Of a stretch of 64,000 bases of DNA, positions 51,005 to 61,518 are shown one piece after another. The notes below the pieces were generated by a model. That model saw nothing but the letters and a program-made list of their open reading frames with translations, had not been told where the DNA came from and did no database searches. The first letter of the stretch is position 1. The number at the start of each line of letters is the position of its first letter. The position numbers and the translations under genes are program-made. The stretch is from Scytalidium lignicola (taxonomy: Eukaryota > Ascomycota > Leotiomycetes): contig NCSJ02000001.1 of NCBI GenBank assembly GCA_002812745.2, positions 310,001 through 374,000 on the forward strand, given 5' to 3'.

Positions 51005-51433
51005 TCTATTTGGAAGTAACAATGTGGTTTTGCGGACAAGATTAGGAGTCCAGGAGGTGAGAAAAAGCAAGGAGCATCAGTGAATCCTGCCGGCAGATTA
51101 AGGCGGTGAACTAACTTTGTAAGGCGGTGGATTTTCGTCTCACCCCTTAATTATCTAATCGTGCATGCTACAGTACTCGTGCTACTATAATGTCTTGAAG
51201 ATGTACAAAGACTTCATACAAGTGAGATCTATCGTTTACAGAGAGGGTTTTAAGCCATTTATATGAGTGCTCTTACCCTAGAACATAATGTAACAACAGC
51301 TCGACCTGAGAGTTAGAACGGAACATATTCAAAATTTGAGTTCTTAAAAAATACAGCATTAAAACCAAAATCAAAAACAGAACAATACGCAGGTGTGAAG
51401 ATCGAAATGATAGCCCTCAAAAACCTTTACCCC
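51005..51433. other. Intergenic
   Basis: Spacer between the HNH pseudogene and the repeat-protein gene's 3' end; nothing recognised. Confidence 0.45.
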
Positions 51434-53347
51434 TTAGTCGTAATCCGAATCCCCACTCATCTCATCTGAATCATCACCCATCATCATGTCTGCCTTATAC
51501 TCCTTAGTGCCAAACGTATACCGCGCCTTCTCTTTCTGCGGCATCTTGTTAATGTCATAATGATGGCCGCCGGGGTGACTCCTCTTGAACTTTGGATACT
51601 ATTGTCCATCAGATTATCGTCCGTTTCCCAAACCTAGCTCTCAGAAGAGATCGCAACTCACCTCAGTCTTCCAAGCGAATCCCTTTCCCCTCTTCTCATC
51701 CTCACACCTCTCCCTCAAATCATCCAAAGTCTCCTGATCAACGCCTTCGACCTGTTTCAACGGACTAAGTACCACGCCATACATATCTGCCGACCGAACT
51801 ATCTCATGCGTCCACTCGATATCGAAATCGGTGGCCGTGTTCGTCATGAAGTCGAGGAAGAATAATGTCATCAGCCCTACGTTATCTGGGAGTGGGGATA
51901 TGGGACCGATAAGGCCGGATTCGTGAAGCATTTCGAGGGCCGTGATGAACATTACGCCCATCATATCGAATATTTCGCCTATGCCTTCGGAGTTGTCGCT
52001 CACTGCTCAAGTATTAGATTGTGGAGAGTGGCAAATTAGAGGGGAGGGCAAGGCTGGTGGAAGGCAACATACTCATCAGTACCATATGGTCGCCCATTTC
52101 TAGGTAGGTTGTGAGCGCTTCGACGATGGCCCATTTCTTGAGCGGGGAGACTTCTTTCTTGAAAATGAGCTTGTTGAACTCGGCAAGCTATTCATGTGTA
52201 TTAGCGGAATGACTATTTATTTCGGTCTGTAGTATTCGGTGATATTGAAACGACTGCTCTTTGGGGTAATGGAGGGTGCGTTGACCTACCGTATTCTCTA
52301 ACACTTCAATAACCCCATAACCCGAGAAATCGTTGTAGATATACATGTCATGCGCGTCCTGGTCACGTTTATCTATCTCCTGATTGATCTCAAAGAACTT
52401 CTCAAGTCCGGCTTTAGTGACCGGGAAACCCTTATCAGTAACGACTCTCGGAGGCACAGAGTCTTCCTTCTCTGCGTCCTTGTCCTTCTTCTCGCCGTCA
52501 CCATCCCCAACATTATCCCCTATGTTCGGCAAAATTGCCTTTGCCTCTTCTTCTGTTAACATCTCACCGAACACAAATGTTCCTCTGACCTTTTCCATCT
52601 TCTCCTCAAATGGTTTCGACGCCTCCGCGATTCTGCGCTGTTCCTCCTCCACTGCCATGGTATTCGTCCCATCATGATCAAGGGCTAGACGCACCGCCTT
52701 GTTCCTCTCCTCCTGCACCTTATTCAGCGCTTTTTGTAACCCCTTTTTAGCCTTCCTTTTGCGTTTCCTCGTTTCATCATCTTGCCCCACAGTCACCTTC
52801 GCCTCTTCTGCTGTCATCGTGCCCGCCGTCACAAACTTCTGCCTAGCCTCATCCATCTTCTCTTGAAATGGTTTTGAAGTCTCGTCTACTCTTCGTCGTA
52901 TTTCCTCAACAGAAATAGAACGGCAGCCTTCAGCACGCTCATGAGGGGGATTGAGGGCCTCGTGCACCGCTTTTGCCTTCTCATTCGCCAGCCCGTTTAG
53001 AATATCCAGCAACGATCCAGGTACGGCTTTGTCTTCTTCATCGTCGTCCTCGTCTGTATCGCTCTCGTCGTCCTCGTCGTCGCGCGACGGCCACATTAAG
53101 AACGCACATTCAACAGGTCCTTGGTTGGCAAACTAGAAGACGCGTAAGTTTGAGTTTCACTGATGGAAGAGAGACTATATACAGAACTAGGGTCCGAGTA
53201 TTTGTATTTTTTCGCAGCAGCCGCAGCAGCCGCAGCAGATGGGCCTACTCGAGCCATATCTTTTCCTTTGGTTACTTTCTTTGCAGCTGGGGCCACAATC
53301 GCGTTGGCGTCTGCGGTGGCGAGGGGGGCCTTTCTCTTTGGTGGCAT
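51434..53347 (-). CDS. Charged nuclear-type protein with internal 70-residue repeat
   Basis: Unknown fungal protein of about 560 residues. It starts at ATG 53347 (MPPKRKAPLATADANAIVAP), with a basic, NLS-like beginning and a run of eight or so alanines. A 50-bp intron joins KYSDPSS to FANQGPVECAFLMWPSRDDE, followed by an acidic stretch. Two copies of a coiled, charged module follow: VEEIRRRVDETSKPFQEKMD...TAEEAK and VEEEQRRIAEASKPFEEKME...TEEEAK, about 110 residues apart. Between them lies a Lys/Arg block (RKRKRKAKKG). The C-terminal half is more globular (EIFDMMGVMFITALEMLHES) and ends in an acidic tail DDSDEMSGDSDYD at TAA 51434. No family with known function is recognised; a nuclear location is inferred from composition. 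Confidence 0.72.
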
Positions 53348-56238
53348 TCTTCAGATCTCTTTGATGGGATTTCAAGATGCGATTGACATTGAATGTTCGA
53401 GAAGTAAATAAGACTTAAGTGTTTTGATGATCCGTGGAATCGAGAGACGCGACCCGTCGTGTCTTCGGTTTTGCTTAGTCATGATCACCCCTCCCTCAGG
53501 TGAAAGTGGCCGCCTTTCATTAATGAGCACTTCATTTCGATCTGCAATTACCGTCAGCAAGTAAGCAAGAATTAGAAAACTCAGTGGGAGGATATCCCAG
53601 TCAAGAAAATACCCCAAAAATTATAAAAGCCAAGACAGACGGCTCTGCTATTCGATGAGTGAGGAGGTCCAAGAGACTCGTCGAGGTTAGAACAAGGGCT
53701 TACTTAAATCCACTTGAAATCACCGGCTGTTCAGGCAACGAAACACTTACATGCAGGCAGTGCTGGACTATATGAACAGCAACAAGGACATTTTGCTGTC
53801 AATATTTCACTCGGGGAAAAGAAAGAAAAAACCATATATTCTAAGAAAATTGCTCCTTTACTCGGCTTTATTTGGTTTCCTCATCGTGAATACTTAGTTA
53901 AAAATGTCGTAGTCTTGAACGTTGATGAAGTTCAATGTCAATAAGTGAAGAATTTCTTAGATTTATGCATCCTGACGACCTCAGGCTCCAATGCTCGGGA
54001 AGTACTTTTTGTAACATATAATTATGAAAAGCCCGTGCGGAAAAAGGGGGGATGGAAATGGAAAAGGCGCAACTCGTCACGAAATATCAGATTATCAGCT
54101 TCCTCAGCAAAGGGAAATTCCTGAGCTAAAGACACACGAGCCGACCCTCAGCTGCTACTGCAAGGCTCAGGGCGACTACTGCACAGCTGGCGTGGTCAGC
54201 TGCATAGACGACGGAGACAACGGTCTCTCCAGCTTTACTGTATCTCTTAAAGCTCTTATCTCAGTCACACAGACGAGGGGTTTCTACCACTTCCTGCGGA
54301 AATTACTTCCCTGGACCTTGATGGTTCCTGAGCTAGACCTCTCTATAGCATAAGAGTCAGGCGTTGTTGTCTCTCTCAATGCAATGCACTGTCGATACGT
54401 ATTCTAGCGCTGTCTTCTATGCAAGTGTTCGTCCGATGTGCCCCTTGCAGATGAGGGGCAGATAGCACACGGCCGGAACTAATACCGGAGTGAACGGAGA
54501 CAGGAGATTTGGCGTCTTTTATGCTTGTATACCCAGCCGACCGTTTTTAATAGTCAGTATTTGTCTCTCTTGTGAATGCGAATTGAGAATCGGTGGAGGA
54601 TATGATGCAATGAAGTGCGTTTGTCTTGAGTAAGTCTCGCCATGTTCAAGCTGAGCTGCTCAGAGCCTGCCCCACGTGTTGGGTCGCATCAACCCCCATT
54701 TTCCCTATCAACAATACGAGGCCAAATTAGTGATCTTCTGCATGGTGCCTCTTTGTGCCCTCTGTCGGTAGATGGATGATCTGTCAGTGCAACTTTCGGC
54801 TTGGTTCAGCACTGTACCTGATCTGCGCAATAAACTACCAGTACAATAAGCACTGCGGTGTATTTCGTCGGCCTCATTCCGCTGGGACGCTCCGGCTTTG
54901 TAGGAAAACCCAAGACCTGGCGGTGAGCTGCTCTGCTGTAGAGCCTGCGTCTCCCACTAACCTTACTTTGTCGACGTTACAGCCGTAACACCATAACATC
55001 CCACATTATCTGTGACAGCAGACCATCTATCACAAAATTCTCGGAGCTATTATTTGCAGGTTCTTCCGCGAATTAATCTCACCTTCGGTTTCCAAAGCTA
55101 GGAATCTCTAATTGTATGGCTGGGCAGTACATACAATCACATAACTAACCTTATGGTGATATACAAGTATCACCGCATCTAAAGCCACTTGCAATTTTAT
55201 GGTAACACTAGATAGGAAAGACCTCTATCCGGTGGGTATGAGGATTACTGTTAGTGCTTACCGCACCCAAGCGTCCCAAAACGTTGAATGCCCCTCTTTC
55301 ACTCTCAGAATCCTGTCTAACGTACAACGTACTAGTCAAATCCTTATGCAGTTCTATCCCTCATTTCCCAACACTCGGTAGTTGGGTCTACTAGTCACCC
55401 GTAATTGTAATCTTGCTGTTCGAGAACAGCCCATCTCCAGTCAGCACCTTACACGATTCTTGCTTATTGATGTAATTAACATTTCTTCAAGCGTTGAAGT
55501 GCTACAAGAGGTGCTTCTGTGCATGTGTCTGTAGAAGGAAAACAAATAGAAGTCTTTGTGCATCCACATGCTTTGCGCTGCAGAGCTTATTTAGCTAAAG
55601 TAATCCACACACACTTCCTTGATTTTTAACCAAATTTGTCGGGTAGTTAAAACATTCGAATCTTTCCAGACTTGGCCACTCAGCTACAGTAATAGCCACC
55701 TTAGTTATCCCTGGTCCTCGAGTTCTATAGTGGGACATAGCGATAAAGATGCCCTATGCCCCAAATAAACGCCACCTATCTGTGGGTCTAAAGGCTCCAT
55801 ATTTTGTCCCTTATCCGAGGAGCATAGGAGCATGTTAGATGCCTTAATCAATCCAGCAAAAATGCTTAGATATTAGCTTAACCAAGTTTAACAGTGGTCC
55901 CCTCCAAGCCAAGATAACACGAACCCGCCTTTGCTAAATGGCTAAATTGCTAAGATGATATCATCATAGAGCAAAAACTCACTCTTTTCTAAGCCTGTTG
56001 CTCGGTACTTGCTAGCCTTTACCGACCAGTCATCCGAGTGCCGAAGTAGATATCAGATCCCCAACTATGGTATACCATACTATTCTACCAGTTTCAACGT
56101 CAGCGAGATGATGTAAGAAAGAGGCTAATATTCTATAGCACTTTTAATCGTTCAATATCAAGCCTCTAGTATAATATTCCTTCTCTTTCTAACCATTCTC
56201 GGCCCGCCTGAACCGACACTGAAGAGATTCTATCCGCC
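53348..56238. other. Large gene-free stretch
   Basis: About 2.9 kb without a supported gene. Several short frames (for example 54024-54353 plus) have no recognisable content. Confidence 0.5.
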
Positions 56239-56310
56239 CTCCTTCCTAAACCAAGCTCCTTCCTAAAACAGCTCCAAGCTCCTCCTTCCTAATGAAGCTC
56301 CTTCCCAAAG
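56239..56310. repeat. Degenerate CTCCTTCC(T/C)AA repeats
   Basis: Four imperfect copies of CTCCTTCCTAA-like units at about 56240, 56257, 56281 and 56299, spaced 17-24 bp. They form a pyrimidine-rich block just upstream of the subtilase core promoter. Confidence 0.55.
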
Positions 56311-56356
56311 AAGGACTTCTCTATAGAAGGACTAATTGTAGTCGATTGAGATGATC

Positions 56357-56363
56357 TATATAA
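56357..56363 (+). promoter_or_regulatory. TATA box of the subtilase gene
   Basis: TATATAA about 110 bp upstream of the ATG at 56473. Confidence 0.5.
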
Positions 56364-56472
56364 CTTCAAAAGTATGTAAAGAGATGAATTCCCCAGACAT
56401 CCCAGGCTCGACCATAAGGAGCCAGTCAACCACCCTATCGTTGAAGCTCACTGCTTCTGGAGGAACAGCAAT

Positions 56473-59269
56473 ATGCTCTTCTCGTTGAGGGTTCTTGGAT
56501 TGATTAGCGCTGCGGCGACATCAGTTGCTGCAGCTGCCATTGACAAGACATACATCATTCAACTGAGCCAGGAGACCAACACACTCCTTGGTCGATCTGC
56601 GAATCAACATGAGCTCTTTCACAAGCGTGCATCTACTCTGGCATACACTGTCCGCCAGAAATTCACCAACCCCGATCTGTATCTCGGTCTCTCCATCCAA
56701 GTCACTAGCGGTGGTACCGATGACGAAATCAGATCCCAACTCCTAGCTATCCCAGGTGTAACTTCAGTCTCCCCAGTCCATACTGTGTCAGGGCCGAACA
56801 TGACTATTCATGATACGACATCATTCTCGCCTAACCCCCCTGAATTGAGTTCTCCAACGGCTGCTAAAGGTGCAAACCTAGCTGCAGCACTTCAGATGGG
56901 AGGGGTTGATAAACTCCACAACCTGGGTATCAAAGGAAAGGGAATTAAGATTGGGATTGTTGATACTGGAGTTGATTATCGACATCCAGCCCTAGGCGGA
57001 GGGTTTGGTAAAGGTCATAAGATTGTTGGGGGTTACTCCTTTATCACTGATAATGGAACTCTTGCTGAAAGCCCTGACCCCTTAATCACCTGTAACGGAG
57101 GTGGTCACGGAACGCATGTTACAGGTCCGTTCCCTACAATCATTCCTCCTCTCAAGTCATACCTTATCCTGTATTTATTTTAGATAGTTACTAACTGGAG
57201 TAGGGATCATTGGCATGGACAGTGTTCGTGGTGGCTTCGATATCGTGGGTGTTGCTCCAGAGGCATCAATTTACATGTACAGAGTCCTAGACTGTGATGC
57301 ATCCGGAGGTGGCAGCGACGTAGTTATATCTGCATTAGCAAAAGCCTACGAAGATGGTGTTGACCTAGTCAGCATGTCTCTTGGTTTTGGTATACCAACC
57401 ATTGATGGTGCCCCAGATCCAATAGCATCAATCGTCGCAAAACTGTATAATGCAGGGATTGCAGTCATTATCGCTGTGGCAAATGATGCTTCGCCGAGCT
57501 CTTCTGGCAGCGAGCTTTACATGGCAGAGTGGCCCAGCAGTGATCCCAATGCGATTGGTGTTGGTTCCGTCTCCAACACCGAGTATCCTCTTGTCTACTC
57601 TGCTGAAGATACATTCCGCGAGACACTTCACTATGCATCCAACTACCCTCTCAACATCTCCACTTTGGCATCTGTTTATATTCTTCAGGACGGCTGTAAC
57701 CCGACCGAGTGGGACTCGGTACTTTCTAATCTGAATGGCACCAGTATCCAGGAGACGATCTTTGCGTTCCAGGTCGACAATCTCTGTACTGCACTCTCCG
57801 CTGGCGATCTCGCGATGTCATCTATCCAACCACCTTATATCTTGGCCTTCAATGCAAACACAACCAACCCATACTTAGCTGAGTATGATGTCCCCAGCCC
57901 TGGATATTTTAGTGGAAGCTTTGCCTACCTCAATTTTGAAGATGGTTTGACACTCGCCCAGAACTATGCAAAAGCTGGAGGGTTCCCTAAGTACAAGCTC
58001 GACTTTAATAAAAACACCGAGTTCATCAGTAACCCTCAAGCAAGTGGCGGCATGATTGCATACTACTCAGACTTCGGCCCTGTTAGATATACGTATGATC
58101 TTAAACCCGAGATATCAGCTCCTGGTGGCCATATCCTTTCTACATGGCCATTGGGCCAGTATGGTGCATACTGTGTCCTCCAAGGAACGTCAATGGCAAC
58201 TCCTTATCTGGCGGCAAGCTATGCTCTTGTCAAATCGCAATTCCCACGAGAGAGCATCACGCAGCTACTTAACCGTCTCCAGACGACTGCAAAGCCTCTC
58301 CAGTGGGCCCTTAACACGACAATGCTATCGGCTACGGCTCAACAGGGAGCTGGCTTAGTCAACGTCTACAATGCTATTTTCTCGCAGAGTACTATTTCTC
58401 CCGGCCAGATCCTCATCTCAGACGTATCCCCCACAGTTTATGGTGCAGCCAACATTACCATCAAAAACCCAACAATTCTCCCCAAGACTTACACTTTCTC
58501 ACACCAAGGAGCTGGGTACATGGACTACACTCTACAATTCAGAGAGTTGAATCAGGTAGCCCTTTATGCTAGCGCTCATTTCCCAACTTCAAAGGTTATC
58601 CTCCTTCCTGGCCAAACTAAAACGGTCGACTTCTCTATTATCCCCCCTCAGGGTGTCGTGCCTACCAATCTTCCAGTCGCTGGTGGGTTTATCTCAGTAG
58701 CAAGTTCAGACGGAGAGACATATCACGTTCCATACATCGGCCCCCCTTACTCTCTTTACAACCAGCCATACCTCCAAATCTCCACAACAGGCACTATTCT
58801 ACCTCAAATCCAAAAGTTTAATTCAGATGGTACAGTAACTGTCGATAGTGGCCTCGCCGAATTCGTCGAAGGCGAGAATTTTGGGGCTGTATTCGGAGTC
58901 CTCCAACAGTCTCAAGAATTCCGGATCGATATGTTACCTGCTAATACCACCATCACGGCAAATTATTACGGATTCAACGCTTCAGAGACGTACCCATATA
59001 TTCCATCAGCAACAACTCCAGAAGAAACCATATTCGGGCATCCATCGTTTGGTACTATATTGAACGAGACGGGGTTTTTATGGCCAACTGGATATAGACC
59101 TTTCGGTTCAGACTCTAGTGTGACAAGGAGCAATGGAACCTCTTATGTTGCGGGACCCGGTGATTATAGGTGGTATGCCAGTGCATTAAGGTGGGGTGGA
59201 ACATCCGGAAAGCAAGAGGATTATGATACTTGGCTAGGTCCAATTGTTAGATGGGTGGCTGCTAGTTAG
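56473..59269 (+). CDS. Secreted subtilisin-like serine protease (S8)
   Basis: Large extracellular subtilase of the minor-extracellular-protease (Vpr-like) type, about 905 residues. The signal peptide is MLFSLRVLGLISAAATSVAA. An inhibitor-like propeptide (KTYIIQLSQETNT...) precedes the catalytic domain. The triad is visible: Asp in IGIVDTGVDYRHPALGGG (residue about 162), His in GGGHGTHVTG (about 214) and Ser in LQGTSMATPYLAASYALV (about 546). A large insert (protease-associated-like) separates His and Ser. The C-terminal 300 residues resemble the Fn3-like domains of this group. One intron (57125-57203) has a classical branch site (ttactaac) and joins HVTG to IIGMDSVRGG. Several N-x-S/T sites fit secretion. 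Nutrient acquisition is the likely role. Confidence 0.93.
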
Positions 59270-59618
59270 ATGTAAAGAAAAGACAACACAAAAGTTATTT
59301 AGTATATAGTCAAAAGTTAGAAAATATTGTGAGATTCAATGGGCCCTTTGGTACTTTCGATTCTTTCTCTAGCAAAGAGCGACTAGAGCAGTATGCTATA
59401 AAGAGGTCAAGACCTTTTCTTTCTAAGTGTAAATTTATTATGTTACAGATAAGTGTCTGTTATATTTTGTTAAGATCTCACTCATTGACAAGCTTTCTAG
59501 CACTGAGTTCAAAAATCCGTATATCGTTATTATGCTTAGTCTGCTCATTGGCTATTTTCTAATATAATATGCGGAGACCGGTATCTGTAAACATAGCTGT
59601 ATGAATATATCTCAATTA
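59270..59618. other. 3' flank, no gene
   Basis: AT-rich 3' flank of the subtilase gene; nothing recognised. Confidence 0.45.
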
Positions 59619-60098
59619 CTAGACAATCCCCTGGAGAAAATCTCTATTCATAGTATAAGAACCCACTCGGAATATGATTGTTTCAATTTCTCGGAAAACA
59701 GCTGAGGGCCAGGAGCCAGTGAATCCAGAAAGTCTGGATAGCAGCAACCAGGTTAGGTAGGACTGTAGCTCCGTGGTCTTCAAAAATTCTGGCAATCTAA
59801 CTGAGTCTTGCTCAATAGCTTGCATAAATTGAGTGGTCAAAACGATATCCAAGTAGTGTTGAGGCAATACTGTCGAAGAGAATCCTGGCATGGAGGGTGC
59901 TGCGCCCATGTTTGTCATATTAGACAGAAACATAGAAAAGTTCTGATGCTTCCCGCTCTCCAAAAAGAACCCGATGGCAGATAGTCTCACTCTCGCTTTC
60001 TTCTTGTTTATTATACGTTTTGAGGTTTTGGGGTTTTCATCCATGACTAGTGTAAATACGATTGATTGACAAAGGCTTGTAGCCTTTATATCTGACAA
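59619..60098 (-). CDS. Unknown 159-codon ORF
   Basis: An open frame of 159 codons from ATG 60098 (MSDIKATSLCQSIVFTLVMD) to TAA 59619. It has no signal peptide and no recognised domain. The middle part (MGAAPSMPGFSSTVLPQHYL) and the helical end (ELQSYLTWLLLSRLSGF) look protein-like. It lies next to the MITE and the NLR-type remnant, on the same strand as the latter, so it may be a displaced exon of that broken gene or an unrelated small gene. Confidence 0.35.
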   Translation of the reverse strand: MSDIKATSLCQSIVFTLVMDENPKTSKRIINKKKARVRLSAIGFFLESGKHQNFSMFLSNMTNMGAAPSMPGFSSTVLPQHYLDIVLTTQFMQAIEQDSVRLPEFLKTTELQSYLTWLLLSRLSGFTGSWPSAVFREIETIIFRVGSYTMNRDFLQGIV

Positions 60099-60311
60099 AG
60101 AATTGAGTACAGGAGTTCTTGAAGCATATTGAAATTTGGTTTTTATATTGTAGTCCCTTGGTTACAATGAGAGAAAAGTCCTGCGAGAACATAACTGGAG
60201 ACGGTCGCATTCTCGTTGTCTAGTAGACGAGTGGTCTCGGGTCTTGCATAGTAAACTTCATAGCGTCGATTTTCCAGATCCTAGTAAGTCTTGAATCCAA
60301 TATAACATGTA

Positions 60312-60763
60312 CAGTGGGTAGACAAAAGTCCAAGCGAATGGCCTTTTTACACCAAAACTCACCTACTTTAGCCTGCATTTAATATTTATTGATACCTTAA
60401 AATCTGTGTCATTTTTACTTTAATTGATAGACTTTAATAACATATTTAACATATATTAAGTTCAAACATTTTAAGGTATTGTAAAAATGCAGATGAAAGT
60501 GCAAAGTTGACAAAATTTGTCTCTCATACAAATTTCGTTAAATTTGTATGAGAGATGAATTTTGCTATTTTCAAATAGTTATTACAGATTTTAAAATGCC
60601 TCAAGATTTTCAAGCTTAGGATATGTTAAATGCGCTACTAAAGTCTATCAATTAAAGTAAAAATGACACAGATTTTAAGGTATCAATAAATATTAAATGC
60701 AGGCTAAAGTAGGTGAGTTTTGGTGTAAAAAGGCCATTCGCTTGGACTTTTGTCCACCCACTG
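60312..60763. mobile_element. Tc1/mariner-type MITE with long inverted repeats
   Basis: A 452-bp non-coding element bounded by TA dinucleotides (60310-60311 and 60764-60765), as expected for Tc1/mariner target duplications. The ends are CAGTGGGTAGACAAAAGTCC on the left and the inverse of CAGTGGGTGGACAAAAGTCC on the right. The arms match with one difference by eye over about 125 bp (60312-60436 and 60639-60763), and weaker similarity continues inwards. In the centre, 60520-60555 is another perfect inverted repeat (16-bp arms, 4-bp loop). The whole element could fold into one long hairpin. There is no transposase, so it would need one supplied in trans. Confidence 0.88.
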
Positions 60764-60964
60764 TAGGGTCATAATCGTGGCAAGGCTCTTGAAGCCAGCC
60801 TGCAAAAGTAATAACTCAATGACCATAAAGCTATTAAAAGGCCTTAACATGAGAGGGAAGCTAGCACGGATTTAATTATAACCCAAACTGCGAACAAGAT
60901 TAGAGGTGGCACGTTCCTCTTATGCTTTGATCCTCGCCGTTAATCTTAGGATCAAAGCTATTAT

Positions 60965-61396
60965 CTAGACACTTTTAATGTCTGTCGCGTTGACTCCATT
61001 CACAAAATGTGAATTTATGAGTGCTAGGGTGCACAATCGTGTGCTATCATTCGAAGAGAATTTCGTCATATTTCTATGATTTGTCGGAATACTGTTAACT
61101 TCTTCCCTGGCAAGACCAATCTTTGCAGAGTCGGGTTTGACAATCATCGTGCTGAAGAACCAAAACTTTCGGGTTACCTTCTCTTCACGAAACGAGTAGA
61201 TCTGAATATTTGGCAGTGTCTGTAGAAATCTGTTACCGACTTCATCGAGAGTATTAGAGTTCTTCTCAAAAATGGAAATAATTGGGCAATAACAATCAAA
61301 GCGTAAATGAAAATCTCTATTGGTATCTAAGCACGATCTAAATACATGAGGTCGATTATTTTGTTCCAGGGCTGATATAATTCTCCACATCCTATG
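60965..61396 (-). pseudogene. Remnant of an NLR-associated esterase-like (DUF676-type) domain
   Basis: The frame from 61396 down to TAG 60965 encodes the C-terminal part of the alpha/beta-hydrolase-like domain that opens many fungal NOD-like receptors. Recognisable pieces are RFLQTLPNIQIYSFREEKV, IVKPDSAKIGLAREEVNSIP and TNHRNMTKFSS, the last corresponding to the usual 'xDHxxICKF' end. It has no start of its own: upstream it runs into the left terminal repeat of the transposon at 61401, whose translation adds meaningless residues. The upstream continuation lies beyond the transposon at 63766-63896. No NACHT or repeat domain follows downstream, so this is a broken gene. The domain assignment is from memory of the family and moderately sure. 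Confidence 0.6.
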
Positions 61397-61400
61397 TATA

Positions 61401-61500
61401 TGTTCCGCCCCATTCACCAATATTGCCATTTGCGTATGGGGCACCCCATTCACCAATATTTGAGCCATTGGCGTATGGGCCACCCCATACACCAATACAA
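61401..61500. repeat. Left terminal inverted repeat
   Basis: About 100 bp beginning TGTTCCGCCCCATTCACCAA. It matches the inverse of the right end, with a block of roughly 50 bp fewer internal units. Confidence 0.75.
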
Positions 61501-61518
61501 TACACCAATTTGTATATA

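Noticed and set aside
61397..61495. N-terminal residues of the frame at 60965-61495 (repeated VNG-V/A-xHT-like peptide)
   Set aside because: They are translation of the transposon's terminal repeat, not part of the NLR-type protein.
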